A stretch of 64,000 bases of DNA from Elephas maximus indicus (GCF_024166365.1 NC_064839.1:32934378-32998377), one strand, 5' to 3'. Shown: positions 45,688 to 56,809, counted from the stretch's first letter. Notes: generated from the sequence alone by a model not told the origin. A program made the numbers and translations.

Positions 45688-46723
45688 GCGACCCTGGCAG
45701 CCAGGTCCTGCCAGTCCCACTGGGCTGAGAGCACCCATCCGGCACACATGGGCAAACACATAAGACACCCCCATGCACACACATGTACATGATTTCGACA
45801 GATACACACATACATGTACACAGACATATCCCAACATGCTTCACACGTGTGTAGATGCATACACACCCACAAGCCCACTGCACACACAGAAAACCCACCT
45901 GTGAAGGTTTTGTTAAAAAATTGACATTCCCGGTGGCCAGCTCCTCCTCCCCAGCCTGTTGGTTGTGTCTCTCTAGGGAACACTTAGGGTGCAGAAGAGG
46001 TGACAGGGAGTGGGGCTTACTCCCCTGTCCCCCTGGCTGCCCAGGCCCCTTCCCTGCACCTTTCTACTCCTGTCCTCGCCTGGCAGGCCACGACCAAACT
46101 CTGGCTCTGTCTCCAGAAACTGCTCCACGGCCCCAGGTCAGCTGCCTGCCCCTACCCCCACCCCAGGGCCCGCTTGTCCTTCAGGGGAGCTGGGGCAGCC
46201 TCCATGAGGGGGCAGTTGTGTGCTGGGACCTGCCCTCCATTCCAGGGCAGAAGAGCCACAACATCACCTTCCTGCCACTTACGGGTAGGGGACACGGGTA
46301 TGGGGGCTCGGGCATAACCAAGAGGCCCACACAGTCCTCCTGCCCCCCTCCCTAATGCAGTACCTTCAGTCTGGTGGTGCTAGTGGAGTTAGCACAGGAA
46401 CCCCCACTCTCAAGCTACAAGGGGATGAACAGGGCCCTTGGGTGTGTGGTGGTGGGTTACAGCTGTTCCCAAGCCAGTCCAGCCACTTGCATGCCCAGAA
46501 CTGAGGGTCTCTAAGGAAGATGAGGCCACTGCCCTTCTCCAGGTAGCCTGGCTGTGGTGCTGCCCTGACATGGCTCCCAGGCAGAGCAGCGACCATTGCA
46601 GCCTGACCTTAAACGGGCTGGAGCCAAACCCCAGGAGCTGGTGCTGTCATCCTGGATGGCTCATAGTTGGGAACTGGAAGTCGACACGTGCAGGCCTTGC
46701 CCCTTTAGGGTGTCTGCAGACAA

Positions 46724-46729
46724 AATAAA
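46724..46729 (+). terminator. Candidate BEAN1 poly(A) signal
   Basis: AATAAA, followed about 11-20 bases on by GTGAGCCCCC; this is the first canonical hexamer after the stop codon. Confidence 0.5.
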
Positions 46730-47112
46730 GGGGATGTGAGCCCCCTACATACCACTACCCTACCACGAGAGGATCAGAGTTGTGTCTCAGCCTCCCTTTC
46801 AGGGCCCTGCCACAGGAGGGGATACGTGGGGTCTGCCTGGTTGCAGAGAGGCTCAGATCTTGGACCATGAATTCCAGAAATTTCCATCAGAGACCATGCA
46901 GGTGCAGCGAGGATTCTGAAGACCCAGCCTACCAGAGGGTGGCAGCCGAGCAGCTTTGAGGAGTATCCCTGCCAGCATTGCCAGCAACAGGGAGCTAGAG
47001 TCCTTCTGCCCACTTTCCTCTCCCACCTGTTGTCACCCATCTTTAAACATCATCATCATCAATTCCTCCAATAAAGGGCTAAAACAATTCAGCAATCCCT
47101 TTCCTAAGCTGA

Positions 47113-47341
47113 GGAGCCCTGGTGGCATAAGCAGTTTGCGATTGGCTGCTAACCTAAAGGTTGGCTGTTCAAACCCAGACAGCGGCTCCACAGGAAACCA
47201 CAGAAGAAAGGCCTGGCAACCTGCTTCTGTAAAAATTACAGCCAAGAAAACCCTATGGAGCAGTTCTACGCTGTAACACATGGGGTCGCCATGAGTTAAA
47301 ACTGACTCAATGGCAACAGGTTTGGTTTGGTTTTGGTTTTT
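47113..47341 (+). mobile_element. AfroSINE with target duplication
   Basis: Forward copy from GAGCCCTGGTGGCATAAGC to TTTGGTTTTGGTTTTTC, flanked by TCCTAAGCTGAGG and TTCTTAAGCAGAGG. Confidence 0.9.
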
Positions 47342-47761
47342 CTTAAGCAGAGGGGTGGCAAGGATGGCAATCTTAAAAGATTTATTTTCTGTAGAAATAG
47401 AATTTATTCTGGTGCAGAACTGAACAGATCCATCTGGAGATTTTATAGCATCGAGAGCACCCACATCCTCCAGCCCTCAACTCCACCTGGGGGAGGGACC
47501 TTGTTTACAAGCAGTTCTGTCCACCTTTGTGGTGTACTGTTTTCTAGGCAAAAAATCTGTCTGTTGTACTGTACAGCCTTTAACATGCACACCAGGGATG
47601 AGACTCTTACAAGAAACACGTCTTGCGTCTGCAAATCTAGAGAGTGCAGGAAAAAAAAAATCCCTACCTACTCATCAGTGTTTTGGGGATGGAGCTGAAC
47701 AGCTTTTCTTGTTCCTGGACTAGGCGCTGAATAAGCAACCATGTATTCTTTTTGTGTTCAA

Positions 47762-47767
47762 AATAAA
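47762..47767 (+). terminator. Alternative poly(A) signal
   Basis: AATAAA followed by a second hexamer (CAATAAAAATG) about 18 bases on. This pair looks like a genuine transcript end and would give a longer BEAN1 3' UTR or belong to another transcript. Confidence 0.35.
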
Positions 47768-47895
47768 TATACTGTATCAATAAAAATGTAGCAGGAAGTA
47801 GCATGATCAAGAGTGCCTGGGGATTCATGTTATCTGAAACTTGTAAGGAAAGGAAACACCAGACAGTAACAAACTAAAACTATACCTCCATCTAG

Positions 47896-48064
47896 AGCCT
47901 GTAGGTGGTGCAAATGGTTAACATTGCAGAGCTACTAGCCAAAAGGTTGGCAGTTCGAGTCCAACCAGAGGCCTGGAGATCCAAAAAAAATCAGCCATTG
48001 AAAATGCTGTGGAGCACAATTCTATTCTGACATACAGAGTTGGAACTGGTGGTAACTGGGTTAG
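47896..48064 (+). mobile_element. AfroSINE, partly deleted
   Basis: AGCCTGTAGGTGGTGCAAATGG...GGCAGTTCGAGTCCAACC...GGAGCACAATTCTATTCTG. The tail is damaged. Confidence 0.85.
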
Positions 48065-48579
48065 GAATCCTTTCCCATTACTTCTCTGAAGATTAGGAGC
48101 CACCCGAAGCTCTGTCGTTTTCCTGTTGACAGGGGTATTGGGGTATTCACCGACTTGCAGAAGATACTTTATTCTTCTTAACCTCGTTTGCAATATGGCA
48201 TTGTTTCTCCAAGACCTGGCCAGCGTCAGTGTCACCAAGATGAGCCGTAAACTTCAGGACCTGACCCCAGGGACATTAGGGACTGCATACGTTACTTTCA
48301 GAGCAGCTGGCTTTCAGCACAAATGGCTTTTACTACCAAGAAAGAGTATGGCAGGAGGGGTAGTTTGAAACTAGACCGGAATGAGTTGTTTTCTCCCCCT
48401 TACATAAATTTCTCCCTTTCTGTATCCTCCATAAGGCCCTGGTTTCGGACATTGATCTCTTGACAGAGCGTGGGTCCCTTCCTCTGCCACCCTCCCTCCT
48501 ACTAGAACTCCTGTCCACTAGCATTGTTCTAGAAGCCTCCCCCACAGCCCTGAGGGTGGGGCGCCAGCCATAGAAGGGT

Positions 48580-48710
48580 ACAAAAAAAAAAAAAAAAAAC
48601 CCGCTGCCATTGAGTCAATTCCGACTCATAGTGACCCTATAGGACAGAGTAGAACTGCCCCATAGGGTTTCCAAGGAGTGCATGGTGGATTCAAACTGCC
48701 GACCTTTTGA
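48580..48710 (-). mobile_element. AfroSINE, tail half
   Basis: A run of A, then CCGCTGCCATTGAGTCAATTCCGACTC and on to CCGACCTTTTGAC. The head is missing. Confidence 0.88.
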
Positions 48711-49130
48711 CAGGAGGGGAAGATGAGGTAGGAAAGCACAGCTCTTCCTCATCCACCAGCCCCAGAGCACCACCAAGCAGAGGGGCTGAGGCCGGCTACC
48801 CTGGCCCACCACCCTCTCCAAGTCCTCACCACAACATGGCAGCTCATTGCCGCCATTGTTCATGGCAAACTGGAGTCAGCCCCTGAAGAATGAGGACGCT
48901 TCTTTCTCCCACTTTCAAACCCATGGGCCACAGACACTCCTCACTGTGGACAAAACTTATCATTTTGATCCTGGGCTTGTCTCCCACCCTAGGGATGTTC
49001 CAGATTGAACCCACTCATGCCTTCCATTTTCAGGAATAGCCCCTGCTCTCCTGAGCAGCTCTCTCTGGGCAGAGCCTGATACTTGTGTGTCCCTCGCTGC
49101 ATGCAAAATACTCACTCTCTGTCCTTCTTA

Positions 49131-49343
49131 GAGTCCCTAGGTGGCACAAATAGTTTGTGCGTGACTGCTAACATAAAGTTTGGTGGTTTGAACCCACCCA
49201 TTGGTGCCATGAAAGAAAGGCCTGGCAATCTGCTTCCATTAAGATTATAGCCAAGAAACCCTGTGGAGCAGTTCTACTCTGTAACACATGGGGTCACCAT
49301 GAATCGGAATCGGCTCAATGGCAATGGGTTTGGCTTGGTTTTA
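49131..49343 (+). mobile_element. AfroSINE
   Basis: Forward copy from AGAGTCCCTAGGTGGCACAAA to GGGTTTGGCTTGGTTTTAA. Confidence 0.92.
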
Positions 49344-50074
49344 AACACCACTACAGATAACTGAGGTGCCACCTCTGTGCTCTGGGAATGAATGTAGTGG
49401 CATTTATGATGACAGTGCCCAGCTCCATGCTGACTCCAACCCACCCCAACCCCCAGCTCCCACAAACAAAAGGACTCAGGATGCCACTGTCGTGTTCTCG
49501 GCTTTTCCTGCCTCCTCCACCTACAAGGTGCCCTCTGCTGTAATGTCCATATATGCACACTCCTCCAAGGAGACTGGCCTCCTCTCTGCCAGGAGCCTGG
49601 GGGAGGGGCTGAGGAGAGTACTCCAGTACCGGCGCTCAGGCTAGGGCTCATCAGGGCCCCACGGGACAGGGGGTGACACAGATGCCCTTCTGGTGAGTGG
49701 TGGGCAGGCCAGCAGAGTCTTACAGAAAACAAACAATGGTCAATAACCAGGTCTTCCTTGGCTGTAGTGACCACAGGTCACAACCAGCTCCTACCCCCAG
49801 AGCTGCTCCCAGGCTGTAGGCAACCTAAGAGCAAGGACCATATCTCATTGGCCTCTGAAGCCCCTGGGCCAGCACAGGACAGGACACAGGCTGCCTACTC
49901 AAGGACAGCAGCATTATCAGCAGGTCTCCAAACACCAGACAAGGGCATTAAAAGGGACCCAGAGCCCAGAAAAGTAAGAATACTGCTCATGTTGCCCCCT
50001 CCGTGAAATTCACAATCCCCGTTAGCTGGCGACGTGGACTCGAAGTCCCGAAGCCAGGAGGCAGGAGGAACCAT

Positions 50075-50237
50075 AAACCCAAAACCAAATCCACAGCTGT
50101 AGAGTCAATTCTGGCTCATAGTGACCCTACAAGACAGTGTAGAACTGCCCCCAGAGGGTTTCCAAGGAGGAACTGGTGGATTCGAACTGCTGGCCTTTTG
50201 GTTAGCAGCCAAGCTCTTAACCACTGCACCAGAGGAA
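50075..50237 (-). mobile_element. AfroSINE with target duplication
   Basis: Reverse copy with a clear head (TTAGCAGCCAAGCTCTTAACC), flanked by GGAACCATAA and GGAACCGTAA. Confidence 0.9.
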
Positions 50238-51268
50238 CCGTAATTAGCCCAAAAACCCATTGCTGTGGAGCCAATTCCAACTCATAGTGACCCTTGGCCC
50301 AGGGTTTCCCAAATGGATTTACTCACATAAGACTGATGAAGAATACGAGACAAGAGCCCTTCCATGGAGCACACTTTGAGAAATGCTGAACCAGATGGAA
50401 AAAGTGAGTGACTTCGTGGCTGAATGAGTGAATGAGATCAATTAATTAAGATGGGGTAATGGGAGGAATGAAGGGAGATGGAGGGATGGAGGCAGGGAGG
50501 AAGGGCAGTGATGGGAGAGTGGACAGGTAGCTGTTTCAGTCTGGATTCCCCCAAAGCAGCCCCTGACACAAGATTTGGGTAAAATAGATTTGGGTATAAA
50601 TAGTTTATTTGGGAGGCAATCCTAGGAAGCATGGTGGGTGGGGGGTGGGGGGTGCGGATTAAGACAAAGAAGAGAGAAGAGCCAACAGAGTGTGTTAGCG
50701 AGTGGGTTATTGCCATGGACAACTGGTGGCCAGCCTCCACTGGGGACCCTCTGAGAGACCATGTAGAGCACACTTCAGAACTGTCCCACCCAGGGGCAGG
50801 AAGCTGGGGTTTCTGTCCACCAATGCAGGGCCCCGCAGGCCTTCCTCTGGTTAAGCTTGCCCCGGGGCTCTCTCAGGCACTTGAGGAGCCGCTCCAGCTG
50901 CCTGAGAGCACCGGAGGCACAGGAGCCTCAGCAGGTGACAGCTGAGAGATGGGGCAGGGCACCACCAGAGCTCTGAGGCTGACAGGTGTGTGAAGGATGC
51001 CCACCTGGCTCTCCCTCTGTGTCTGGGACAGGGTGGGGACACAGTCTGACACAGGCCCTGCTGCACTGGGAGCACCCTGGGCCCTCTAGCCTGGAAGGCA
51101 GGGGCAGGGCTGCTGTGCAGTTTCACTTTTGCTAACACACTTCCTCCCTGGCTTCCTGACTGAGTGCAGGGCAGGGACAGCCATCCAGTCCTCCAAGTGC
51201 TTGGCCTGGGCCCGGCCTACGGAGGCCCACAGGAGTCTCTCGTCTGCATCCAGCCCCTCAGAGCTGCC

Positions 51269-51607
51269 ATGAGCAGGCCCCAGCCCCCTGGCCCAGGCAG
51301 GGCTGCTGTGGAGACCCTCCTGGGCGACCTCATCAGCTACTACTGGGAGGGAGCAGGGGACGGCCAGCTCAGGGTTTGCAGGCAGGCAGCCCTTACCCAC
51401 AGGGCCCAGCAGCTCCTGGACAGAGGGGGCCCTCTAGGGCTCCATCTATTTGAGGACATGGGCCCTGCACTGGGGGGCTGCTCCTGGGGGGACCCCAGCC
51501 CTGCCCAGGACGTCTGCCCCAAGCTGGTGAAGGCACTAGAGTTCCTGGAGCTGATCTCTGTCAACCTGCTTCTGTTTCCCTGGAGGAAGGAAATCAGGTC
51601 CCTGAAG
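51269..51607 (+). CDS. SPATA2-like exon 1 (coding part)
   Basis: Starts MSRPQPPGPG and ends EIRSLK at donor AAG|GTAAGC, phase 0. It contains the helical N-terminal part and most of the PUB core. Upstream CTGACTGAGTGCAG (51,157-51,170) looks like a 3' splice site, so a 5' UTR exon probably exists. Confidence 0.75.
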
Positions 51608-53702
51608 GTAAGCACCGTGGTGCCCCTGAGTAAGGAGGGCTCAGGCGGGGGTGGGGTTCTACCTCTGTGGGGAGCAGCATGCCCACGATGCCCACCGACT
51701 TTGGTCCCATTGTACAGTTGGAGAAACTGAGGACTAGAGAGGTTCAGGCAATCTGTCTATGGTCAACAGCTAGTAAGCGGCACAGCCAGGACTCAAACCC
51801 AGGCAGGGCTGGTCCTAACCAGTAAACTATACTGCCTCTCTAAAGAGAAAAGGAACCAAGAAACTCGGGCGGTCGTGCCAAGCGTGCAGTTTCTGAAAGC
51901 CAAATTCTTAGGCTCCTATTGTGTGCTAGGCTCTGGACTGGGCGCTGGGGATGTCACTGACTGAGGTAGACACAGTCCCTGCTTAACATGGAACTCAGCC
52001 TCAGGGAGATGGACAATGAATAAGTAAACAAATAGGCCTCTCTGGGGAGCCAGACTGTAGCTGAAATCTGAAGAAACAGAAGTTGTTAAAGGAAAAGCTA
52101 AAGAAAGGGTATTCTGGACATGGGAACGGCAAGTGCAACGACCCTGAGGTGGGCAAGGACTTGGTGTGGTCAAGGCCTTCAAAGGTAAGGGGCTGTGTGA
52201 GACTAGAGCTTAGTGATGGAGAGGTGGGGGGTACAAGGTAGGTGTGGAGAAGGCAGCAGGGACTTGGAAAAACCACTGAAGAGCTTTAATCTCTTCTGGC
52301 TGCAGGCCCCAACTATTAGGTTGGGAGCCAGGATACCAGGGGCCTCACCCCAACTCTGTCACTCTCCTGCTGTGTGATTTAAGACAGGCCCTGTCTTGTC
52401 TCTGGGCCTCTGTAAAATGGGACAGAGGGTAACATGATTGTGGGCCAGTATTTCCTTTGGCCAAATGCCTTCAACCCCAGTGCCTCTGGGCACCTGGCTT
52501 TGGTCCTGGCTGGCCTGGCCGCTCTCGGCAGCTATGCTGAGGCGTGTCCCACCTCTCACAAACATCCTTGTTTGTTCCAGACATACACTGGGAGCTTTGC
52601 CTACTGGGTGCAGCCTGTGCTTTCCAAACACGGTCTGGACACCATTCTGGGGAGGCTGGGCTACACAGCTACCTCTGAGGCCGAGTTTTTGCTGGCCCAG
52701 CCCATCAGCAAGGAGGATGCCAAGCAGATGGTGTTTGAGATCTTCCTGATGAGAGTCGCATCTGAGGCTTTTGTTGGAACTGCGGACAAGCAGGTCTGTG
52801 AGCTGGGCAGAGAGAGACTTGCCAGGCCCCTCTGCAGGTGCAGCTCAGAAAGAGGGCTGGGGAAACCTGGCAACCGCATCAAGGGCACCCAGCCAGGCCC
52901 AGGCTTGGGGGGATCGCCGCAAGGCCCCTCGGAAGTGGCAGGGTCTGACAGGGCTCTGGCCGAGGGCACTGAAGGTCAGCATTCTCTGCCTATGCTTCTC
53001 ATCCTGCCTGAGGCCTCAACAGCCCCCAAAGGTCCCTGCAACAATCCTCCGGCCCCCTTGGGCAAACAGTGCCATGCCAGCACTCGCTCAGATAGTGAGG
53101 AGTTCGTGACCTGCTACAGTGACCTTGCCCTGCACCAGACACCCCTGTTCCACAGGGACCTTCTCCTGAGCAGCCTACAGGGAAACCAACTCCAGGACCC
53201 AGCCCTGGCCCCCAGACCACTCTTCGGCAAGGTGGTCGCCCCCTCCAGTAGCACTGGAGAGCAGCCCCTGGTCACCATCCCCAATCAGCTCTACCTGACA
53301 CCAGGACCCCAATCACCAGAAGCTGAGCTGGGGGAGGCCACCCCTGTAACGGACTCCATTTCTCCCAGTGCCTCCTCCGAGATAGACAAGCTCTGTGACA
53401 GTCTCTCCCACCTCTTTAGACCCCCAACGCTAGCAGGTCATCCGGGGGGCTTCCTGGGCCATGGGGTTGAAGAGAAAGGACAACCAGAGCATCACATGGG
53501 GCCAGAGCCAGCTAGAGCACAGACAGTAGGGGAACTGGGCTCTGGAAGTCTTCCCAGGTGCCCTCACATATACTATAGCACCCCAATACTCACTACATCC
53601 CCCCAGGGGGGCTGGAGGCGCCAGTGCCCACTCGAGGACACCACCCAGGCAACAGCTGATTGTGCTGCCCCTAGACGGTGCCAGGGCAGACACCCTGACT
53701 GA
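51269..53702 (+). CDS. SPATA2-family PUB-domain protein, two coding exons
   Basis: Predicted 486-residue protein from exons 51,269-51,607 (113 codons) and 52,581-53,702 (373 codons plus TGA). SPATA2 bridges the deubiquitinase CYLD to the LUBAC subunit HOIP; SPATA2L is its relative. Seen here: LEFLELISVNLLLFPWRKE, then IRSLK joined across the splice to TYTGSFAYW, and VFEIFLMRVASE. The same string and order occur in the SPATA2 PUB domain (remembered, LFLYPWKKEFRSIKTYTG), and the phase-0 splice falls between Lys and Thr. From residue about 190 the chain is Pro/Ser-rich and not recognisable. SPATA2's C-terminal CxxC zinc motifs are not seen. A Tyr in an acidic context (DSEEFVTCYSDLAL) might serve as a weak PUB-interacting motif. 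The start ATG has a G at -3; an in-frame ATG at 51,164 would overlap a likely acceptor at 51,169-51,170. Function in ubiquitin signalling is inference by family. Confidence 0.78.
51700..51820 (-). repeat. MIR in the SPATA2-like intron
   Basis: AGTTGGAGAAACTGAGGACTAGAGAGG...AACAGCTAGTAAGCGGCACAGCC. Confidence 0.8.
52325..52420 (+). repeat. MIR in the SPATA2-like intron
   Basis: CTGCTGTGTGATTTAAGACAGG...GTCTCTGGGCCTCTGTAAAATGGG. Confidence 0.75.
52581..53702 (+). CDS. SPATA2-like exon 2 with stop
   Basis: Acceptor TTGTTTGTTCCAG|ACA, phase 0. One uninterrupted frame of 373 codons runs to TGA at 53,700. A frame this long in DNA of ordinary composition supports coding. It opens with TYTGSFAYWVQPVLSKHGL and closes RCQGRHPD. 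Confidence 0.78.
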   Translation, partial: TYTGSFAYWVQPVLSKHGLDTILGRLGYTATSEAEFLLAQPISKEDAKQMVFEIFLMRVASEAFVGTADKQVCELGRERLARPLCRCSSERGLGKPGNRIKGTQPGPGLGGSPQGPSEVAGSDRALAEGTEGQHSLPMLLILPEASTAPKGPCNNPPAPLGKQCHASTRSDSEEFVTCYSDLALHQTPLFHRDLLLSSLQGNQLQDPALAPRPLFGKVVAPSSSTGEQPLVTIPNQLYLTPGPQSPEAELGEATPVTDSISPSASSEIDKLCDSLSHLFRPPTLAGHPGGFLGHGVEEKGQPEHHMGPEPARAQTVGELGSGSLPRCPHIYYSTPILTTSPQGGWRRQCPLEDTTQATADCAAPRRCQGRHPD

Positions 53703-53849
53703 GCAGATCATTCCCACAGTGACATCCATGGGAAGGTGGCTTCAGGCAGAAGTGGCGGACCTGGGACCATGGTGAGGGTAGGAGCCGGGGAGGGGAATGA
53801 CAGCCAAACCTGTGGCTTGTCAGGCAAAGGAACCAATCTGCTAACCCCA

Positions 53850-53960
53850 GCCCTGCTACCTACTGGCTATGTGACTTTGGACAACTCACTCCACCTCTCT
53901 GAGCCTCAGTTTCCTCACCTGTACAGTGAGAGGGGTCACATCTACCCCCAGGAGGCTAGG
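53850..53960 (+). repeat. MIR in the SPATA2-like 3' region
   Basis: TACCTACTGGCTATGTGACTTTGG...CTCTGAGCCTCAGTTTCCTCACC lies just after the stop codon, so the 3' UTR would carry it. Confidence 0.82.
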
Positions 53961-54222
53961 AAGAGTTTGTGAGCTGAGGTGTGATGGCACCTATCAGTGC
54001 CTGACCCAGGGGGTCCCTGGGAGGCTTCCTGTCCCCTTCACATTACAGCTTAGCTATGACCGGCATCCTTAGGACCCCATTCAGCTGTCACAGTGTAGAT
54101 TAAAAAGAGATGCTTAGACAACCAGGCTTGTGGCATTGTACTGCCCAGGGCCCAGACGGCAACTTGGGTGGAGGATTCCAGGGGGTAGAAGTCTTCTAAA
54201 CTTTATTCATTCTTTTCTGATC

Positions 54223-54228
54223 ATTAAA
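54223..54228 (+). terminator. Candidate poly(A) signal of the SPATA2-like gene
   Basis: ATTAAA about 520 bases past the stop; another weak ATTAAA lies near 54,096. Confidence 0.35.
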
Positions 54229-54399
54229 AATACTAAACTCATCCCGAAACCAAAACAGAACTTTTGGTCTCCCCTCAATGCCTACTCCCCCCAACATTTC
54301 CCATCTGGGGAGTGACTCCACCACCCATTGACTAGCTGAAGCCCAAATGCAGAAGTCATCCTGACTTTTCTGTCTTCTTTCTCATCCCTCATTCAATCC

Positions 54400-54730
54400 A
54401 TAGCTCTGCTTTCAGAAGGGATCCAGAATCCAACCGCTTTCCTCTTCCTCGCAGTTACCACAGTCAACCTCCCCCAGATCCTGGAGAATGCCAGCCTCCT
54501 CCTGGTCTCCTAGCTCCACCCCCTTCCCCTGCAGCCTATGCCCCACCCAGCCACCCAGGGTGCCTGTTGAAACCCAAGTTCCATCATGACTCTCATCTGC
54601 CCAATTCCCTCCAGGGCTCCTGTCACACTCAAAATCCAAAGGCCATACCCTCACTCACCTTCCAACCTCACCTTATGTCCCTTTCCTCCTCAGCCACAGC
54701 AGCCAAACCACACTAGCTTCTTCTAGGTAC
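54400..54730 (+). repeat. LINE2 fragment
   Basis: Pyrimidine-rich text with CTCATCTGCCCAATTCCC...CAAAATCCAAAGGCC...CAACCTCACCTTATGTCCC...CCAAACCACACTAGC follows the L2 3' coding order. Confidence 0.55.
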
Positions 54731-54784
54731 TTGAAACCTGTAGCCACAGGGCTTTGAACCTGTTTGTTCCTGCTGATACTTTGC

Positions 54785-54925
54785 ATTTTTAATACGTTCC
54801 CTGCTGAGAATTTACATTTCCACCCCAGATATAGTGAATCAGAATCTACATTTTAACAAGATCCCCATGAGATTCTTATGTATAACTTCCTGGGAACTTG
54901 TTAGAAATGCAAATTCTCTCCGGGG
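54785..54925 (+). repeat. MER5A-like remnant(s)
   Basis: TGAGAATTTACATTTCCACCCCAG...GAATCAGAATCTACATTTTAACAAG...CTTGTTAGAAATGCAAATTCTC. Confidence 0.7.
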
Positions 54926-54928
54926 TTG

Positions 54929-54997
54929 TTCCAACTGGTAGCTTCCAGTATCACAGCAATACACAAGCCACCACAGTAAGACAAACTGACAGGCACG
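54929..54997 (-). mobile_element. Module of the long AfroSINE-related element
   Basis: TAGCTTCCAGTATCACAGCAATACAC...CCACCACAGTAAGAC matches the equivalent stretch at 37,850-37,915 and directly abuts an RTE copy. Confidence 0.6.
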
Positions 54998-56250
54998 TGA
55001 TGATATCATTAACATCACACGCAAGTAAAATTTTACTAAGATCATTCAAAAACAGTTGCAGTAGTACATCGGCAGGGAACTGCCAGAAATACAGCTGGAT
55101 TCAGAAGAGGACGTGGAACCAAGGATATCATTACTGATGTCAGATGGACCCTGGCTGAAAGCAGAGAATACCAGAAAGATGTTTCCCTGTGTTTTATTGA
55201 CTCTCCAAAGGCATTCGACTGTGTGAATCATAACAAACTATGGATAACACTGCGAAGAATGGGAATTCCAGAACACTTAATTGTGCTCACACAGAATGTG
55301 TACATAGACCGAGAGGCAGTCGTTCCAACAGAACAGTGGGATATTGCATGGTTTAAAGTCAGGAAAGGTGTGCATCAGGGTTGTATCCTTTCACCATACT
55401 TTTTCCATCTGTGTACTGAGCAAATAACCCAAGAAGCCGGATTATATTTAGAACAGGGCATCAGGATTGAAGGAAGGCTTATTAACAAACTGCAATATGC
55501 AGATTGACACAAGCTTGCTTGCTGAAAGTGAAGAGGACTCAAGGCACTTACTGATGAAGATCAAAGACCACAGCCTACAGTCTGGATTACACCTCAACAT
55601 AAACAAAACAAAAATCCTCACAACTGGACCAATAAGCAACATCATGATAAAGGGAGAAAATACTAAAGTTGTCAAGGATTTCATTTAACTTGAATCCACA
55701 ATCACTGCCCACGGAAGCAACACTCAAGAAATCAAACGACATGTTGCACTGGGCAAATCTGCTGCAAAAGAGCTCTTTAAAGTGTTAAAAAGCAAAGATG
55801 TGACTTTGAGGACTAAGGTGCACCAGACCCAAGCTGTCGTATTTTCAATCACCTATATGCCTGTGAAAGCTATACAATGAATAAGGGAAGATAAAAGAAT
55901 TGATGCATTTGAATTATGGTGTTGGTGAAAAATATTGAATATAACACGGGCTGCCAGAAGAACGAACAAATCTCTCTTAGCCAGAATGCTCCTTAGAAGG
56001 GAGGATGGTGAGACTTTGTCTCACGTGCTTTGGACATGTTATTAGGAGGGATCAGTCCCTGAAGAAAGACATCATGCTTGGTAAAAATAGAGGGTCAACG
56101 AAAAAGAGGAAGACCCTCAACAAGATGGACTGACAGTGGGCTCAAACACAGCAACAGTTGTGAGGATGGTGCAGGACTGGGCAGTGTTTCGTTCTGTTGT
56201 ACACAGGGTAGCTATGTGTCGGAGCCGACTCGATGGCACCTAGTAACACA
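54998..56250 (+). mobile_element. RTE/BovB-type LINE, copy 3, decayed
   Basis: Begins in the RT domain (equivalent to about 27,310 in copy 1), keeps RRGRGTK-like and GVHQGCILSPYFFHL stretches, and ends at GATGGCACCTAGTAACAC. The YADD site is broken (QYAD then a stop at 55,505). It is non-functional. Confidence 0.87.
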
Positions 56251-56329
56251 CCGTTCCTTTTCTATTTCCCCCACTAGAGTACATAAGCTCGAGAAACCTC
56301 TCACTACTATATCCAGAAACTGTCAAATA

Positions 56330-56800
56330 CATAGAAAATGTGAAAAATACGTTTCCAATACTTTGCAATTACAAACGATGCTGCAATAAATAACCTGATG
56401 TATATATTTATTTTAATACTGTTGCACGGTATGTTAGATCTTAGAAGTGGGATTGCTGGGTCACAAGGCAAATGCTTATGTAGTTTTCTTAGGTTTTACC
56501 AAATTTCCTTCCAGAAGGGTCATACCAATTTGCATTCCCACCAGCAATGTACAAGAATGTGTGTCCCCAACGTCTCGCGAACAAAATGTGTGGTCATTTT
56601 TTTTTTAATATTGCCAGTCTAGTGTACGAGAAATAGTATCTCGGTGTTGTTTTAATTTGCATTTTTGAGTGAATTTGAATCTATTTCATATATTTGAGGT
56701 CCATTTTTATATTTTTATGAATTTTCTGTTCATGTCTTTTTATGTTTCTATTGGTCCTTTATCACTCAATTTGTTTAGTTCTTCATGGTTATTTATGATT
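56330..56800. repeat. L1 fragment
   Basis: AAACGATGCTGCAATAAATAACC...GAAGTGGGATTGCTGGGTCAC...TTTGCATTCCCACCAGCAATG is standard old-L1 3' text. Confidence 0.8.
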
Positions 56801-56809
56801 TGTTTATGA

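Larger units (their letters stand above)
45688..47800 (+). other. BEAN1 3' UTR and downstream
   Basis: Starts after the TGA with CA-rich text (45,755-45,890). Possible poly(A) signals are at 46,724, 47,070 and 47,762. The first is the most likely end given its position in unique sequence, while the later ones flank an AfroSINE. Which is used cannot be told from sequence. Confidence 0.5.
48065..51160. other. BEAN1 to SPATA2-like intergenic stretch
   Basis: Apart from the listed AfroSINEs and a reverse fragment at 50,250-50,300, I recognise no gene. A MER5-like scrap (CACACTTTGAGAAATGCTG) is near 50,370. Any 5' UTR exon of the SPATA2-like gene would have to lie here or overlap BEAN1, and none was recognised. 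Confidence 0.5.

Noticed and set aside
45392..45983. Minus-strand frames of 143 and 168 codons across the BEAN1 last exon
   Set aside because: Shadows of the BEAN1 coding exon and of the CA-rich 3' UTR, giving Cys/Val-rich low-complexity translations.
49274..49774. Open frame of 166 codons on the minus strand
   Set aside because: Part lies in an AfroSINE and the rest has no recognisable similarity.
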